NCBI GenBank assembly: GCA_017448965.1
Contig: JAFSKK010000042.1
Coordinates: 1 to 64,000 of the forward strand
Reading direction: 5' to 3'
Source: Bacteroidaceae bacterium
GTDB lineage: Bacteria > Bacteroidota > Bacteroidia > Bacteroidales > Bacteroidaceae
Length of the DNA stretch: 64,000 bases
The translations under genes and the position numbers were made by a program. Every line of letters starts with the position of its first letter. Position 1 is the first letter of the stretch. The notes under the pieces were generated by a model. The model ran no database searches. It was given only the letters and a program-made list of their open reading frames with translations, and had not been told where the DNA came from. This document shows positions 34,561-43,836 of the stretch, in pieces.

Positions 34561-37500
34561 ATGCAAAACAAAGGATTTGTAAAGTTTTTAGCAGTGGCGT
34601 TGACCCTCATCTGCCTCTTCTATCTGTCTTTCGGCTTTGTCACCAAGTATGTGGAGGACAAGGCTGCACAGATGGATAAGGAGGAAGCTGAGCATTACCT
34701 GGATTCGTTGAACACGACTCCGTTCTATCTGGGCAACTACACGCTGAAAGAATGTCGCGAAACGGGTATCGGCCTTGGTCTTGACCTGAAGGGCGGTATG
34801 AACGTCATTCTTGAAGTGAGTGTGCCAGAAGTGGTAAAGGCGTTGGCGGACCACAAGACTGACGAAGCCTTCCTCAAGTCTGTCAATGAGGCAGCCAAAG
34901 AGGCACAGGACAGTCAGAGCGATTTCATCACACTTTTTGTCAAGGCTTATAAAAAGAATGCTCCGGGTAAGCCGCTTGCGACGATTTTCGCCACCCAGCA
35001 GTTGAAGGGTCAGGTGAACACCAACAGTAGCGATGCCGATGTGGAGAAGGTTCTCCGCAAGAGTGTGGACGAGGCCGTTGACAATTCATTCCTCGTGCTC
35101 CGCACCCGTATCGACCGTTTCGGCGTTGTTCAGCCCAATATCCAGAAGATTGAGGGACAGACAGGCCGCATCTTGGTCGAACTGCCAGGTATCAAGGAGC
35201 CAGAGCGTGTCCGCAAGCTGCTCCAGGGTAGCGCTAACCTTGAGTTCTGGGAGACTTACGATGCTCCTCAGGTAACACCTTACCTCTCACAGCTCAATAC
35301 CGCACTCCGTAATGGCGGCACTGTCAGCGAAGCCGCTGACTCTGTTGCTGCCGACACAACTGCTGCCGCTCCTGCTGAGCAGGTGGCTGAGAAGGCCGAT
35401 TCTGCCAAGAGCGGTGCCAGTGTGCTGGCTCAAGTAGGAAGCAAGGCTGAGGACAAGGCTACAGCAGGTGCTGCTGCCAAGGTTTCAGAGGCTGCCAAGA
35501 AAGAGAATCCTCTCTTCGCTATCCTCGCTCCCACTCAGGCTCAGGCAGGTTGTATGGTCGGTGTGGCTATGGCGCTTGATACAGCCGAAGTCAATGCACT
35601 CCTCCAATCAGAAGTTGCTAAGCAGATATTCCCAGCAGACCTCTCGCTCAAGTGGGGCGTGAAGTCTTTGGATCCAGCAGGCAAGGAATTTGCTCTCTAC
35701 GCCATCCGCACCACAGGTCAGAACGGCCGTGCTCCACTGGAAGGTGAAGTGGTGACAGAGGCAAAGGACGAGTTCGACCAGTATGGCAACCCAGTGGTGA
35801 CCATGAAGATGAACACCGAAGGTGCCCGCAAGTGGGCTGCTCTTACTGAGGCTAACGTGAACCACTGTGTGGCTGTTGTACTCGACAACCTCGTGTACAG
35901 TGCTCCTAACGTGAAGAATAAGATTGATGGTGGTAGCACTGAAATCTCAGGTAGCTTCACCACATCAGAGACCAAAGACTTGGCCAATGTGCTCCAGTCT
36001 GGTAAGATGCCCGCTCCTGCCAGCATCATCCAGGAGGACATCGTAGGTCCTACCCTCGGTGCTCAGTCTATTCAGGCTGGTTTCATCTCTTGTATCGTCG
36101 CTTTCATCGTCCTGATGTTCTACATGGTGCTCATGTACGGTGTTCGCGAAGGTATGGTGGCCAACTGCGCTCTGATGCTGAACTTCTTCTTCTCATTCGG
36201 TATCCTCACCTCGCTGGGTGCAGCGTTGACGATGTCAGGTATCGCCGGTATGGTGCTCACCTTGGGTATGGCGGTCGATGCCAACGTGCTTATCTATGAG
36301 CGCACGAAGGAAGAGATGCGTGGAGGCAAGAACATCAGCGCCGCTGTGGCTGCTGGTTACAGTAATGCCTTCTCGGCCATCTTCGACTCGAACGTGACGA
36401 CCATCCTCACGGGTGTCATCCTCTATAACTTCGGTACTGGCCCTATCAAGGGTTTCGCAACCACGCTGATTATCGGTATCGTCTGCTCCTTCTTCACCGC
36501 AGTTTGGTTGACTCGTATCGCTTACGAGCACTTCCTCAACCGTGGTAAGTGGCAAAACCTGAAGTTCACCACCAAGTTCTCTCAGAACATGATGAAGGAC
36601 ACCAAGTTCAACTTCATGGGCAACTACAAGAAGTCGTTCATTGGTTTTGGCATCTTCCTCCTCATCTGTCTGGCAAGTTTCGGTGTTCGTGGTTTGAGCC
36701 AGTCCATCGACTTCACAGGTGGTCGCAACTATAAGGTGGAATTTGTGAAGCAGGTAGAACCTGAAGCAGTGAAGGCTGCCATCGTGAAGCAGTTCGAGGC
36801 TAACAATCCTGATGGTGAGGCTATCAACGTGACCGTGATCGCTATCGGTACAGAAGGCAACAACGTGCGCGTATCTACCAACTTCAACATCAACGACAAC
36901 AGCTCTGCTGCCGATGCCAAGATTGAGTCACTGCTCTATCAGGCATTCGTTGATGGTGGTATGGTTGACAAGGCAGTGTCTGAAGAAGCATTCCTCGACC
37001 GCGACAACCGCGACGGAGGTTCCATCGTTTCTTCTCAGAAGGTAGGTCCTGCCATTGCATCCGACATTCTGCGCGGTGCTATCCTGTCAGTGCTCTTCGC
37101 CATCGCAGTCATCTTCGTGTACATTCTCGTTCGTTTCCGCAACGTGGCCTACTCAGTGGGTTCCATCGTGGCTTTGACGCTCGACACCGTGCTCGTGATC
37201 GGTATGTTCTCACTCTGCTACGGTTGGATTGGCTTCTCGCTCGAAGTTGACCAGACGTTCATCGGTGCTATCCTGACGGTGATTGGTTACTCCATCAACG
37301 ACAAGGTGGTTATCTTCGACCGTATCCGTGAAGTATTCAAGAACTATCCGAAGCGTGACCGTCAGCGCATCTTCAACGATGCCTTGAACAGCACTCTCGC
37401 ACGTACCATCAACACCTCTGTGTCTACATTCATCGTGCTGTTGGTGATCTTCGTGCTGGGTGGTGACAGCATCCGTGCCTTCGCATTCGCTATGATGCTG

Positions 37501-37608
37501 GGTGTCATCATCGGAACCAGTTCATCTCTCTTCATCGCCGCTCCTACAGCATACCTCGTCATGGGTGCTCGCATCAAGGAGGCTGAGGAAGAAGAACCTG
37601 CCAAATAA
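34561..37608 (+). CDS. secDF: protein translocase fusion SecDF
   Basis: Fused SecD and SecF subunits (1015 residues, twelve expected spans) that use the proton gradient to pull preproteins out of the SecYEG channel. The SecD half shows TGIGLGLDLKGGMNVILEV, TRIDRFGVVQPNIQKIEG and the VGPTLGAQSIQAG and GMAVDANVLIYERTKEE blocks. The SecF half begins near residue 680, with SIDFTGGRNYKVEF, QKVGPAIASDI and NDKVVIFDRIREVFKN. An alanine-rich insert of about 65 residues (about 258-322) interrupts the periplasmic P1 region, a variable feature of this fusion. Confidence 0.96.
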   Translation: MQNKGFVKFLAVALTLICLFYLSFGFVTKYVEDKAAQMDKEEAEHYLDSLNTTPFYLGNYTLKECRETGIGLGLDLKGGMNVILEVSVPEVVKALADHKTDEAFLKSVNEAAKEAQDSQSDFITLFVKAYKKNAPGKPLATIFATQQLKGQVNTNSSDADVEKVLRKSVDEAVDNSFLVLRTRIDRFGVVQPNIQKIEGQTGRILVELPGIKEPERVRKLLQGSANLEFWETYDAPQVTPYLSQLNTALRNGGTVSEAADSVAADTTAAAPAEQVAEKADSAKSGASVLAQVGSKAEDKATAGAAAKVSEAAKKENPLFAILAPTQAQAGCMVGVAMALDTAEVNALLQSEVAKQIFPADLSLKWGVKSLDPAGKEFALYAIRTTGQNGRAPLEGEVVTEAKDEFDQYGNPVVTMKMNTEGARKWAALTEANVNHCVAVVLDNLVYSAPNVKNKIDGGSTEISGSFTTSETKDLANVLQSGKMPAPASIIQEDIVGPTLGAQSIQAGFISCIVAFIVLMFYMVLMYGVREGMVANCALMLNFFFSFGILTSLGAALTMSGIAGMVLTLGMAVDANVLIYERTKEEMRGGKNISAAVAAGYSNAFSAIFDSNVTTILTGVILYNFGTGPIKGFATTLIIGIVCSFFTAVWLTRIAYEHFLNRGKWQNLKFTTKFSQNMMKDTKFNFMGNYKKSFIGFGIFLLICLASFGVRGLSQSIDFTGGRNYKVEFVKQVEPEAVKAAIVKQFEANNPDGEAINVTVIAIGTEGNNVRVSTNFNINDNSSAADAKIESLLYQAFVDGGMVDKAVSEEAFLDRDNRDGGSIVSSQKVGPAIASDILRGAILSVLFAIAVIFVYILVRFRNVAYSVGSIVALTLDTVLVIGMFSLCYGWIGFSLEVDQTFIGAILTVIGYSINDKVVIFDRIREVFKNYPKRDRQRIFNDALNSTLARTINTSVSTFIVLLVIFVLGGDSIRAFAFAMMLGVIIGTSSSLFIAAPTAYLVMGARIKEAEEEEPAK

Positions 37609-37629
37609 AAAAAAATAATATTTGAAAGA

Positions 37630-37696
37630 TTCATGGCTAATTCATGGTAATTCGTGTTTCAATCTTTAACATAAATGACCATCAATTAGCCATGAA
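37630..37696. repeat. 13-bp inverted repeat in the secDF-ddh gap
   Basis: TTCATGGCTAATT (37630-37642) pairs perfectly with AATTAGCCATGAA (37684-37696), with further TTCATGG-like repeats inside and outside. It resembles, on a small scale, the structured elements at 6008 and 62966. Confidence 0.75.
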
Positions 37697-37736
37697 CTTT
37701 TCATGAATGTTAATGTTATAAATAAAAACACAAAAC

Positions 37737-38636
37737 ATGGCAAAAATTAGAGCAGCCATCGTTGGTTATGGCAACATCGGCAAGTATGCGCTCGAGGCCA
37801 TAGAGGCTTCTGAGGACATGGAGTGCGTAGGTGTGGTTCGTCGCAACGGCGAAGCCAACAAGCCTGCAGAACTCGCAAACTATCCAGTGGTCAAGAACAT
37901 TACCGAACTGAAGGACGTGCAGGTGGCCATCCTCGCCACTCCTACACGTAAGGTGGAAGAATATGCCAAGCAGTGCCTTGCACTCGGCATCAATACGGTG
38001 GACTCTTTCGATATCCACACCCAGATTGTTGACCTCCGTCGTTCGCTCGACGCTGTGGCAAAGGCAAACAACGCAGTTTCCATCATCTCTGCAGGTTGGG
38101 ATCCAGGTTCTGATTCTATCGTTCGTTCCCTGATGGAGAGCCTCGCTCCCAAGGGCGTCAGCTACACCAACTTCGGTCCTGGTCGTTCTATGGGTCACTC
38201 TGTGGCAGTACGTGCCATCGAGGGCGTGAAAGATGCGCTTTCTATGACCATTCCTGTAGGCACAGGCATCCATCGCCGTATGGTTTACGTGGAGTTGGAA
38301 GAAGGTGCCGACTTCAAGACTGTTGAGGCTGCCATCAAGGCTGATCCCTACTTCGTGAACGACGAGACGCACGTGCAGCAGGTTCCTTGTGTAGATGCTC
38401 TCAACGATGTAGGTCATGGTGTTAACCTCGTTCGCAAGGGCGTGTCGGGTAAGACTCACAACCAGCTCTTCGAGTTCGATATGAAGATTAACAACCCAGC
38501 TCTTACCGCTCAGGTGCTGGTTAACGTGGCTCGTGCCTCTCTCAAGCAGCAGCCAGGTGCCTACACCATGATTGAGATTCCTGTCATCGACATGCTCTGT
38601 GGCGACAAGGAGGAACTCATCCGTCACCTCGTGTAA
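37737..38636 (+). CDS. ddh: meso-diaminopimelate dehydrogenase
   Basis: NADPH-dependent enzyme that makes meso-diaminopimelate from tetrahydrodipicolinate in one step, supplying peptidoglycan and lysine. The N-terminal Rossmann motif is [18 protein letters not shown], followed by VVRRN (NADP-specificity region), [13 protein letters not shown] and [15 protein letters not shown], all characteristic. At 299 residues it is slightly shorter than the Corynebacterium enzyme. The reductase dapB is also in the window, so the substrate supply is accounted for. Confidence 0.94.
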   Translation: MAKIRAAIVGYGNIGKYALEAIEASEDMECVGVVRRNGEANKPAELANYPVVKNITELKDVQVAILATPTRKVEEYAKQCLALGINTVDSFDIHTQIVDLRRSLDAVAKANNAVSIISAGWDPGSDSIVRSLMESLAPKGVSYTNFGPGRSMGHSVAVRAIEGVKDALSMTIPVGTGIHRRMVYVELEEGADFKTVEAAIKADPYFVNDETHVQQVPCVDALNDVGHGVNLVRKGVSGKTHNQLFEFDMKINNPALTAQVLVNVARASLKQQPGAYTMIEIPVIDMLCGDKEELIRHLV

Positions 38637-38678
38637 GAAAAGAACGCTGATGACCTGAGTGTCATCCATTTCCTACCT

Positions 38679-38725
38679 CAAGAGGACGTTTCGTCGAAAG
38701 ATGTAAACGTCCTCTTGACTCTTTT
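38679..38725 (+). terminator. terminator after ddh
   Basis: Perfect 13-bp stem CAAGAGGACGTTT / AAACGTCCTCTTG followed by ACTCTTTTT. Confidence 0.88.
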
Positions 38726-38792
38726 TCAGAGGGAGAAGTCCTGCATTGGGCTTCCGCTTCTTCGTGTTTTTATTCTTTTCTCTCCTCTTTTG

Positions 38793-38824
38793 TTTGGAGG
38801 ATTCGAAAGAAATCTCTAAATTTG
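38793..38824 (+). promoter_or_regulatory. promoter of the lipoprotein/DUF2264 pair
   Basis: TTTG (38793-38796) and TAAATTTG (38817-38824), 20 bp apart. Because transcription starts near 38831, the ATG at 38852 rather than 38822 must be the start of the lipoprotein. Confidence 0.8.
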
Positions 38825-38851
38825 TGGCGCAAAACTAATTATAGGGAAATC

Positions 38852-39442
38852 ATGAGGAAAGCAAGTTTTATTCTGATGGCGTTGTCGATGCTGTTGTTCT
38901 TCTCCTGCGAAGAGAAGAAGCAGGGTACTGTCGAATTGCCCGTGAAAATAGTGCCGTTGGATTCAATTCCAGGTATCTTTGAGGCACACGGAACCATTGG
39001 CGAGAACACGACCATGAATGTGCTGGAGTTCATCAATGATGATGGCGACACGCTCTACGTACAGGTGAACAACCAGGCTGTGATGGGCGGTGTGAACGTG
39101 GGCGATGAGGTGGAACTCATCTACAATGTGACAATGGAAGAGAATGTCGCTTCGGTGGCTGTGAACTTGACGGCCTTGCAGCACATGTGGTCGCAACGGG
39201 GCGCTGATGGCAAGGAGCAGAGTCTGGAACTGGATGCCAAGGGACGCGCCACTACCTACGACATGGCTGTTGACTACGAGACGTGGGAGGTGAAGGATGG
39301 CTTGCTGCTGCTCCGTTCGCCTAAGAAGTTGGGTGATGAGACCCCTGCTATTGTCGATACGTTTGAGATTATGCAACTGACTGCTGATAGCCTGGTGCTG
39401 ATGAATGGTAACCTCGTCACTGAGTTTGAACGCTACAACTAA
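38852..39442 (+). CDS. small lipoprotein of unknown function
   Basis: A 196-residue protein with a signal sequence and lipobox (LFFSC, cysteine near residue 19) followed by a charged EEKKQG. The mature part is beta-rich and reads as two related halves (MNVLEFINDDGDTLYVQVN and TYDMAVDYETWEVKDGLLLL). No family is recognised. An upstream ATG at 38822 lies inside the promoter and is rejected. It is followed by the DUF2264 gene after 20 bp, so the two probably form an operon. Confidence 0.7.
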   Translation: MRKASFILMALSMLLFFSCEEKKQGTVELPVKIVPLDSIPGIFEAHGTIGENTTMNVLEFINDDGDTLYVQVNNQAVMGGVNVGDEVELIYNVTMEENVASVAVNLTALQHMWSQRGADGKEQSLELDAKGRATTYDMAVDYETWEVKDGLLLLRSPKKLGDETPAIVDTFEIMQLTADSLVLMNGNLVTEFERYN

Positions 39443-39462
39443 CCAACTTAATTATAACCTAT

Positions 39463-40809
39463 ATGAAGAAATTAACATCATTCCTATTGGTCTCCTGTGC
39501 TTTCCTGTGCGCGATGGCGGCTCCGAAGGGCAAACAGAAGACAGACCGCGAAGTGTGGGTGGACATCATGTATCAGATGGCCGAACCTGTGATGAAGAAC
39601 ATGGCTGAGGGTAAACTTCAGCAAGTGATGGACACTGCAGGCGGCAACAAGAACTTGGAATTGTCGCCTACGTGGGACAACCGCGACAAGAAGGTGGCCT
39701 ATATGGAAGCCTTTGGCCGTCTGTTGGCGGGTTTGGCTCCGTGGCTCAACCTGCCCGACGATGAGACGCCTGAGAGTGCCAAGCGTAAGCAACTGAGAGA
39801 GTGGACTCGCAAGGCCATCATCAATGCAGTTGACCCGAACTCGCCCGACCGTCTCGGCTGGGAGAATGGTGGTCAGACACTGGTCGACGGTGCCTATGTG
39901 GTGGAAGGACTCTATCGTGGCTATGACTCACTTTGGGTGCCTCTTCCCAAGGAGACAAAAGACCGCTATATCAAGGAGATTCAGGGCTTGCGTCGTTATG
40001 ATCCACCTTACACCAATTGGTTGCTCTTTGTAGCGATGGAAGAGAGTTTCCTCATGTATGTGGGTGCTCCCTACGATGCATACCGCATCAAGATGGGTTT
40101 GGCCAAGGTGGAAGAGTGGTACATTGGTGATGGCATCTACAGCGATGGCCCTTCATTCGCTTTCGACTACTACAACTCCTTTGTCATCCAGCCCATGTAT
40201 GTGGAGTGCTTAGAGATGATTTCGGCCAAGCAACCTAACAACAGCTATCTCGTGTTCAGCAAGAACAACGAGAAGACACGTGGCGCGAAGAACCGTTTGC
40301 AGGAGGTGCGTAAGCGCATGCAGAAGTGGTCGGTCATTCTCGAACGCTTCATCTCTCCTGAAGGCACATTCCCTGTGGTGGGACGAAGCATCCCTTACCG
40401 CATGGCCACCCTTCAGCCATTGGCTCAGTTGGCTTGGCGCAAGCAGCTGCCACAGGAACTGCACAATGGACAAGTGCGTGCTGCCATCACTGCTGTAGCT
40501 AACCGTATGTTCTTTGGTCAGACGGAGAACCCAGCCAAGAATGCCAAGGCGCTCAGCAAGAACTACAATGCGGGTGGATTCCTCACCATCGGTTTCGTTG
40601 GGCCTCACCCTAATGTGGCCGACTGGTACACCAACAATGGTTCGCTCTATATGACCAGCCTTGCCTTCCTTCCGTTAGGCTTGCCAGAGACAGACCCCTT
40701 CTGGACAGATTCTGCCGAGAAGTGGACCAGCAAGAAGGCTTGGGAGGGCGATGACTTCCCGAAAGACCATAAGTGGGAAATCAACAGCCAAAAACTGTAT
40801 TGGGAATAA
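39463..40809 (+). CDS. DUF2264 protein, possible GH154-type glycosidase
   Basis: A 448-residue exported protein with a signal peptide (about residues 1-20, ending AMAAPKG). The body matches DUF2264: DKKVAYMEAFGRLLAGLAPWLNL, GLRRYDPPYTNWLLFVAMEE, WYIGDGIYSDGPSFAFDYYNS and an aromatic-rich end. DUF2264 adopts an (alpha/alpha)6-type fold, and members have been grouped with glycoside hydrolase family 154, where beta-glucuronidase activity was reported. Substrate here is unknown. No SusC/SusD pair is adjacent, so it is not part of a visible polysaccharide utilisation locus. Confidence 0.8.
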   Translation: MKKLTSFLLVSCAFLCAMAAPKGKQKTDREVWVDIMYQMAEPVMKNMAEGKLQQVMDTAGGNKNLELSPTWDNRDKKVAYMEAFGRLLAGLAPWLNLPDDETPESAKRKQLREWTRKAIINAVDPNSPDRLGWENGGQTLVDGAYVVEGLYRGYDSLWVPLPKETKDRYIKEIQGLRRYDPPYTNWLLFVAMEESFLMYVGAPYDAYRIKMGLAKVEEWYIGDGIYSDGPSFAFDYYNSFVIQPMYVECLEMISAKQPNNSYLVFSKNNEKTRGAKNRLQEVRKRMQKWSVILERFISPEGTFPVVGRSIPYRMATLQPLAQLAWRKQLPQELHNGQVRAAITAVANRMFFGQTENPAKNAKALSKNYNAGGFLTIGFVGPHPNVADWYTNNGSLYMTSLAFLPLGLPETDPFWTDSAEKWTSKKAWEGDDFPKDHKWEINSQKLYWE

Positions 40810-40813
40810 AAAA

Positions 40814-40843
40814 ATTGCAGCATCTCCGTGGAGGTGCTGCAAT
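40814..40843 (-). terminator. terminator of the DUF3127 gene
   Basis: The stem ATTGCAGCATCTCC / GGAGGTGCTGCAAT is followed on the minus strand by a T run. It lies between the convergent DUF2264 and DUF3127 genes and mainly serves the latter. Confidence 0.8.
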
Positions 40844-40873
40844 GATTCTTGAGGGGGTGATGTATGTCCTTTC

Positions 40874-41305
40874 TTAGAAGGGCAGGTCGCTCGATTCATC
40901 GGGCATGGCATCAAAACTGGTTTGTGCGGGTGCCGCTGTCTGCGCTGGTGCTGCGGGTTGTGCCTCTGCTGCTGGTGGGAATGGCACGGCAGGTTGTGCT
41001 GCAGGCTGAGCGCCTATGGGTTGTGCAGGTGCTGCAGGCATGACATTCCACACGCGTACATCATTATACCAACGTCCGTTGTATTCACGTGCGTTGATGT
41101 CGAACGAAACGGTCAGTTCCTGACCCTCTTGGATGTTGAATCGCATGAGGTTCTCCTCGCCGAACACGTTAAACACCATTCTTTTTGGGAACTGTCCCAT
41201 GGTCTCCTCAATGACGAAGTCTTGCATCTTCCACGGGTTGCCAGTTCTGCCCGACACACCACTTCGTGGCTCCAGTGCTTTGATAATTTTTCCTGTAAAT
41301 TCCAT
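40874..41305 (-). CDS. DUF3127 protein, OB-fold-like
   Basis: A 143-residue protein. Its first 85 residues (MEFTGKIIKALEPRSGVSGR, FVIEETMGQFPKRMVFNVFG, LTVSFDINAREYNGRWYNDV) match DUF3127 and look like an OB fold related to single-stranded DNA-binding proteins. The tail is alanine/proline/glutamine-rich and ends in an acidic DESSDLPF, reminiscent of SSB C-termini that recruit repair proteins. The ATG at 41305 gives the canonical N-terminus; one at 41329 is rejected. Its promoter overlaps that of dnaN. Confidence 0.8.
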   Translation of the reverse strand: MEFTGKIIKALEPRSGVSGRTGNPWKMQDFVIEETMGQFPKRMVFNVFGEENLMRFNIQEGQELTVSFDINAREYNGRWYNDVRVWNVMPAAPAQPIGAQPAAQPAVPFPPAAEAQPAAPAQTAAPAQTSFDAMPDESSDLPF

Positions 41306-41346
41306 ATTTCTTGTTTGTTTGATGTTCAATTATACAAAATCAGCCA

Positions 41347-41377
41347 CAAAAGTACGCTTTTTTTTTGTATTGTCAAA
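41347..41377 (-). promoter_or_regulatory. promoter of the DUF3127 gene
   Basis: Minus strand TTTG (41374-41377) and TACTTTTG (41347-41354) at 19-bp spacing. It is interleaved with the dnaN promoter on the other strand. Confidence 0.8.
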
Positions 41378-41394
41378 ACTTCTCCCTAACTTTG
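41364..41394 (+). promoter_or_regulatory. promoter of dnaN
   Basis: TTTG (41364-41367) and TAACTTTG (41387-41394) at 19-bp spacing. The dnaN ATG follows 26 bp later. The minus-strand -33 box of the DUF3127 gene lies between the two boxes. Confidence 0.82.
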
Positions 41395-41420
41395 TGTGCA
41401 AATAAATATTATTTCGCCCC

Positions 41421-42545
41421 ATGAGATTCAATGTTTCAAGTACCAGTCTCAGCAATCGTCTGCAGACTATCAGCCGTGTGCAGAACTCGAAGAGTGCTCT
41501 GCCCATTCTTGACTGTATATTGTTCGACCTCTCGGGAGGTGTGTTGAAGATGACCGCTTCCGACAGCGAGACCACAATGGTGACTATAATGGATGTGACA
41601 GACGCCGAGGGAGAAGGCAAATTTGCCATCGGTGCCAAGCAACTGATTAGTTCCATCAAGGAAATCTCCGAACAACCCATCACGTTCAACGTAGATTCCA
41701 ACACTTTTGCCATCGAAATCAACTATCAGAACGGTAAGTATAATCTGATTGGTCAGAATGGCTATGAATATCCTCTGCCTATGGGCATGAACGAGGGTGC
41801 CCGCAATTTGACCATCGACTCGCAGGTGATGTTGGGTGGCATCAGCCGTTGCCTCTTTGCGGCTGCCGATGATGAACTCCGTCCGCAGATGAACGGTATC
41901 TACTTCGACATGACACCCGACAGTTTGACCTTTGTGGCCAGTGATGGTCACAAGCTGGTGCGTAACCGCATTTTCTCCATCCCAACAGATAATCCTTCAG
42001 CCTTTATTTTACCGAAGAAGCCGGCTCTGTTGCTCAAGACCGTGTTGCCTAAGGCTGATGGTGATGTGCAAGTGCGTTTTGATGACCGCAATGCGGAGAT
42101 TCGTATGACTGACTATGTGATTAGTTGCCGTCTCATCGAGGGTCGCTATCCCAACTATAACTCCGTCATTCCGACTGATAATCCTTTCCGTGTGATAGCC
42201 GACCGCTTGGCTTTTATCAGCGCATTGCGTCGTGTGAGTGTCTTTGCCAGCCAGAGCAGTTCGCTGATCAAACTACACGTGGATCAGGGTACGCTGACTG
42301 TGTCGGCACAGGATTTGGACTTCTCCACATCGGCAGAAGAGCACATCATGTGCGAATATGACGGTACAGCCATGAGCATCGGCTTCAACGGGCCTTTCTT
42401 GCTCGATGTGCTCAACAGCATCACCAGCAACGACATTGTGCTTGAGTTGGCTGACCCAAGCCGTGCAGGTGTCATTACGCCAGCAGAGCAGGAGGAGAAC
42501 GAAGACCTCATCATGCTGCTCATGCCTATGATGCTGAAAGACTAA
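41421..42545 (+). CDS. dnaN: DNA polymerase III beta subunit (sliding clamp)
   Basis: Ring-shaped processivity clamp encircling DNA for polymerase III and repair enzymes. The 374-residue length and three tandem clamp domains (about 1-125, 126-250, 251-374) are standard. Marker segments are KSALPILDCILFDLSGGVLKMTASD in domain 1, GISRCLFAAADDELRPQMNG in domain 2, and the closing LMPMMLKD, near the canonical LMPMRL peptide-binding end. It is not next to dnaA or recF here. A terminator at 42561 separates it from coaBC. Confidence 0.95.
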   Translation: MRFNVSSTSLSNRLQTISRVQNSKSALPILDCILFDLSGGVLKMTASDSETTMVTIMDVTDAEGEGKFAIGAKQLISSIKEISEQPITFNVDSNTFAIEINYQNGKYNLIGQNGYEYPLPMGMNEGARNLTIDSQVMLGGISRCLFAAADDELRPQMNGIYFDMTPDSLTFVASDGHKLVRNRIFSIPTDNPSAFILPKKPALLLKTVLPKADGDVQVRFDDRNAEIRMTDYVISCRLIEGRYPNYNSVIPTDNPFRVIADRLAFISALRRVSVFASQSSSLIKLHVDQGTLTVSAQDLDFSTSAEEHIMCEYDGTAMSIGFNGPFLLDVLNSITSNDIVLELADPSRAGVITPAEQEENEDLIMLLMPMMLKD

Positions 42546-42560
42546 AGGAGAAAACCACAG

Positions 42561-42602
42561 AGAGGCTACCCTTCCAACATGGTGGAGGGGTGGCTCTTTT
42601 TA
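42561..42602 (+). terminator. terminator after dnaN
   Basis: AGAGGCTACCCTTCCA pairs imperfectly with TGGAGGGGTGGCTCT and is followed by TTTT. It covers a possible upstream ATG of coaBC, supporting the later start. Confidence 0.75.
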
Positions 42603-42617
42603 TGTATAGAAGGTAAC

Positions 42618-43823
42618 ATGCTACAAGGAAAGAAAATCGTGCTCGGCATCACGGGCAGCATCGCGGCCTATAAGTCGTGCCTCATCATTCGCCAACTCAT
42701 CAAGAAAGGAGCGGAGGTGCAGGTGGTCATCACCCCTGCCGGCAAAGAGTTCATCACCCCCATCACATTGTCGGCACTGACCAGCAAGCCAGTCATCAGC
42801 GAGTTCTTCTCACAGCGTGATGGCACATGGCATTCGCATGTGGACTTAGGTTTGTGGGCTGATGCGATGCTGATAGCTCCTGCCACGGCTTCCACCATCG
42901 GGAAGATGGCGCATGGCGTTGCGGATAATATGCTCATCACGACTTATCTGTCGATGAAGGCTCCTGTTTTCATTGCTCCAGCCATGGACTTGGACATGTA
43001 TGCCCATCCTTCCACACAGCAGAATCTGCAGACCTTGCAGTCGTATGGCAACCATATCATTGAACCTGGCACAGGCTTCTTGGCTTCGAAACTGGAAGGG
43101 AAGGGACGCATGGAAGAGCCAGAAAACATTGTGGCTTGTCTGGAAAGTTTCTTCTCACAGCATGAGAGCATGAAGGGAAAGAAGGTGCTCATCACGGCGG
43201 GTCCTACGTATGAGAAGATAGACCCTGTGCGTTTCATCGGCAATTATTCATCGGGAAAGATGGGTTTTGCCTTGGCCAATGAGTGTGCCAACCGTGGTGC
43301 AGAAGTGGAGTTGGTATGTGGCCCTGTTTCTACTTCCATGCAAGTGAAGCATCCGTTGATTCATCGTGTTGATGTGGAAAGTGCCAAGGAGATGTATGAG
43401 GCTTGTATGTCTCTGTATCCTTCTATGGATTCCGCCATCTTGTGTGCTGCTGTGGCTGACTATGCACCTGAAACGGTGGCAGAGCAGAAGGTGAAGCGGA
43501 CGGGCGATGATCTTGTCATCCGTCTGAAGCCCAATCCAGACATTGCTGCCTCGCTGGGCCAAATCAAGCGTGATGGTCAGACACTCGTTGGTTTTGCGCT
43601 TGAGACTAATGATGAGGAAACTAATGCTCAGGCCAAACTGAAGAAGAAGAATTTTGATTTCATTGTGCTGAACAGTCTGAAAGATGAAGGGGCTGGTTTC
43701 CGTACCGACACCAACAAAATCACCATCCTCACGGCAGATGGCAAGCAGGAATACCCCCTCAAGATGAAAGCAGAGGTGGCAAAAGACATTGTGGATGCGT
43801 TGGAAAGAATGAGTGTGAAATGA
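42618..43823 (+). CDS. coaBC: bifunctional phosphopantothenoylcysteine decarboxylase/ligase
   Basis: Two steps of coenzyme A synthesis in one 401-residue protein. The N-terminal flavin decarboxylase (CoaC, about 1-185) has GKKIVLGITGSIAAYKS, the active-site histidine in TWHSHVDLG and IAPATASTIGKMAHGVADNML. The C-terminal ligase (CoaB) has GKKVLITAGPTYEKIDPVRFIGN and AAVADYAPE. The usual PAMN motif of CoaC reads PAMD here. The ATG at 42618 is chosen because 42579 lies within the dnaN terminator. Confidence 0.93.
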   Translation: MLQGKKIVLGITGSIAAYKSCLIIRQLIKKGAEVQVVITPAGKEFITPITLSALTSKPVISEFFSQRDGTWHSHVDLGLWADAMLIAPATASTIGKMAHGVADNMLITTYLSMKAPVFIAPAMDLDMYAHPSTQQNLQTLQSYGNHIIEPGTGFLASKLEGKGRMEEPENIVACLESFFSQHESMKGKKVLITAGPTYEKIDPVRFIGNYSSGKMGFALANECANRGAEVELVCGPVSTSMQVKHPLIHRVDVESAKEMYEACMSLYPSMDSAILCAAVADYAPETVAEQKVKRTGDDLVIRLKPNPDIAASLGQIKRDGQTLVGFALETNDEETNAQAKLKKKNFDFIVLNSLKDEGAGFRTDTNKITILTADGKQEYPLKMKAEVAKDIVDALERMSVK

Positions 43824-43836
43824 TGGTGTAAGTGTG

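Noticed and set aside
39463..40809. Polysaccharide utilisation locus around the DUF2264 gene
   Set aside because: No SusC/SusD pair, regulator or second glycosidase is present on either side.
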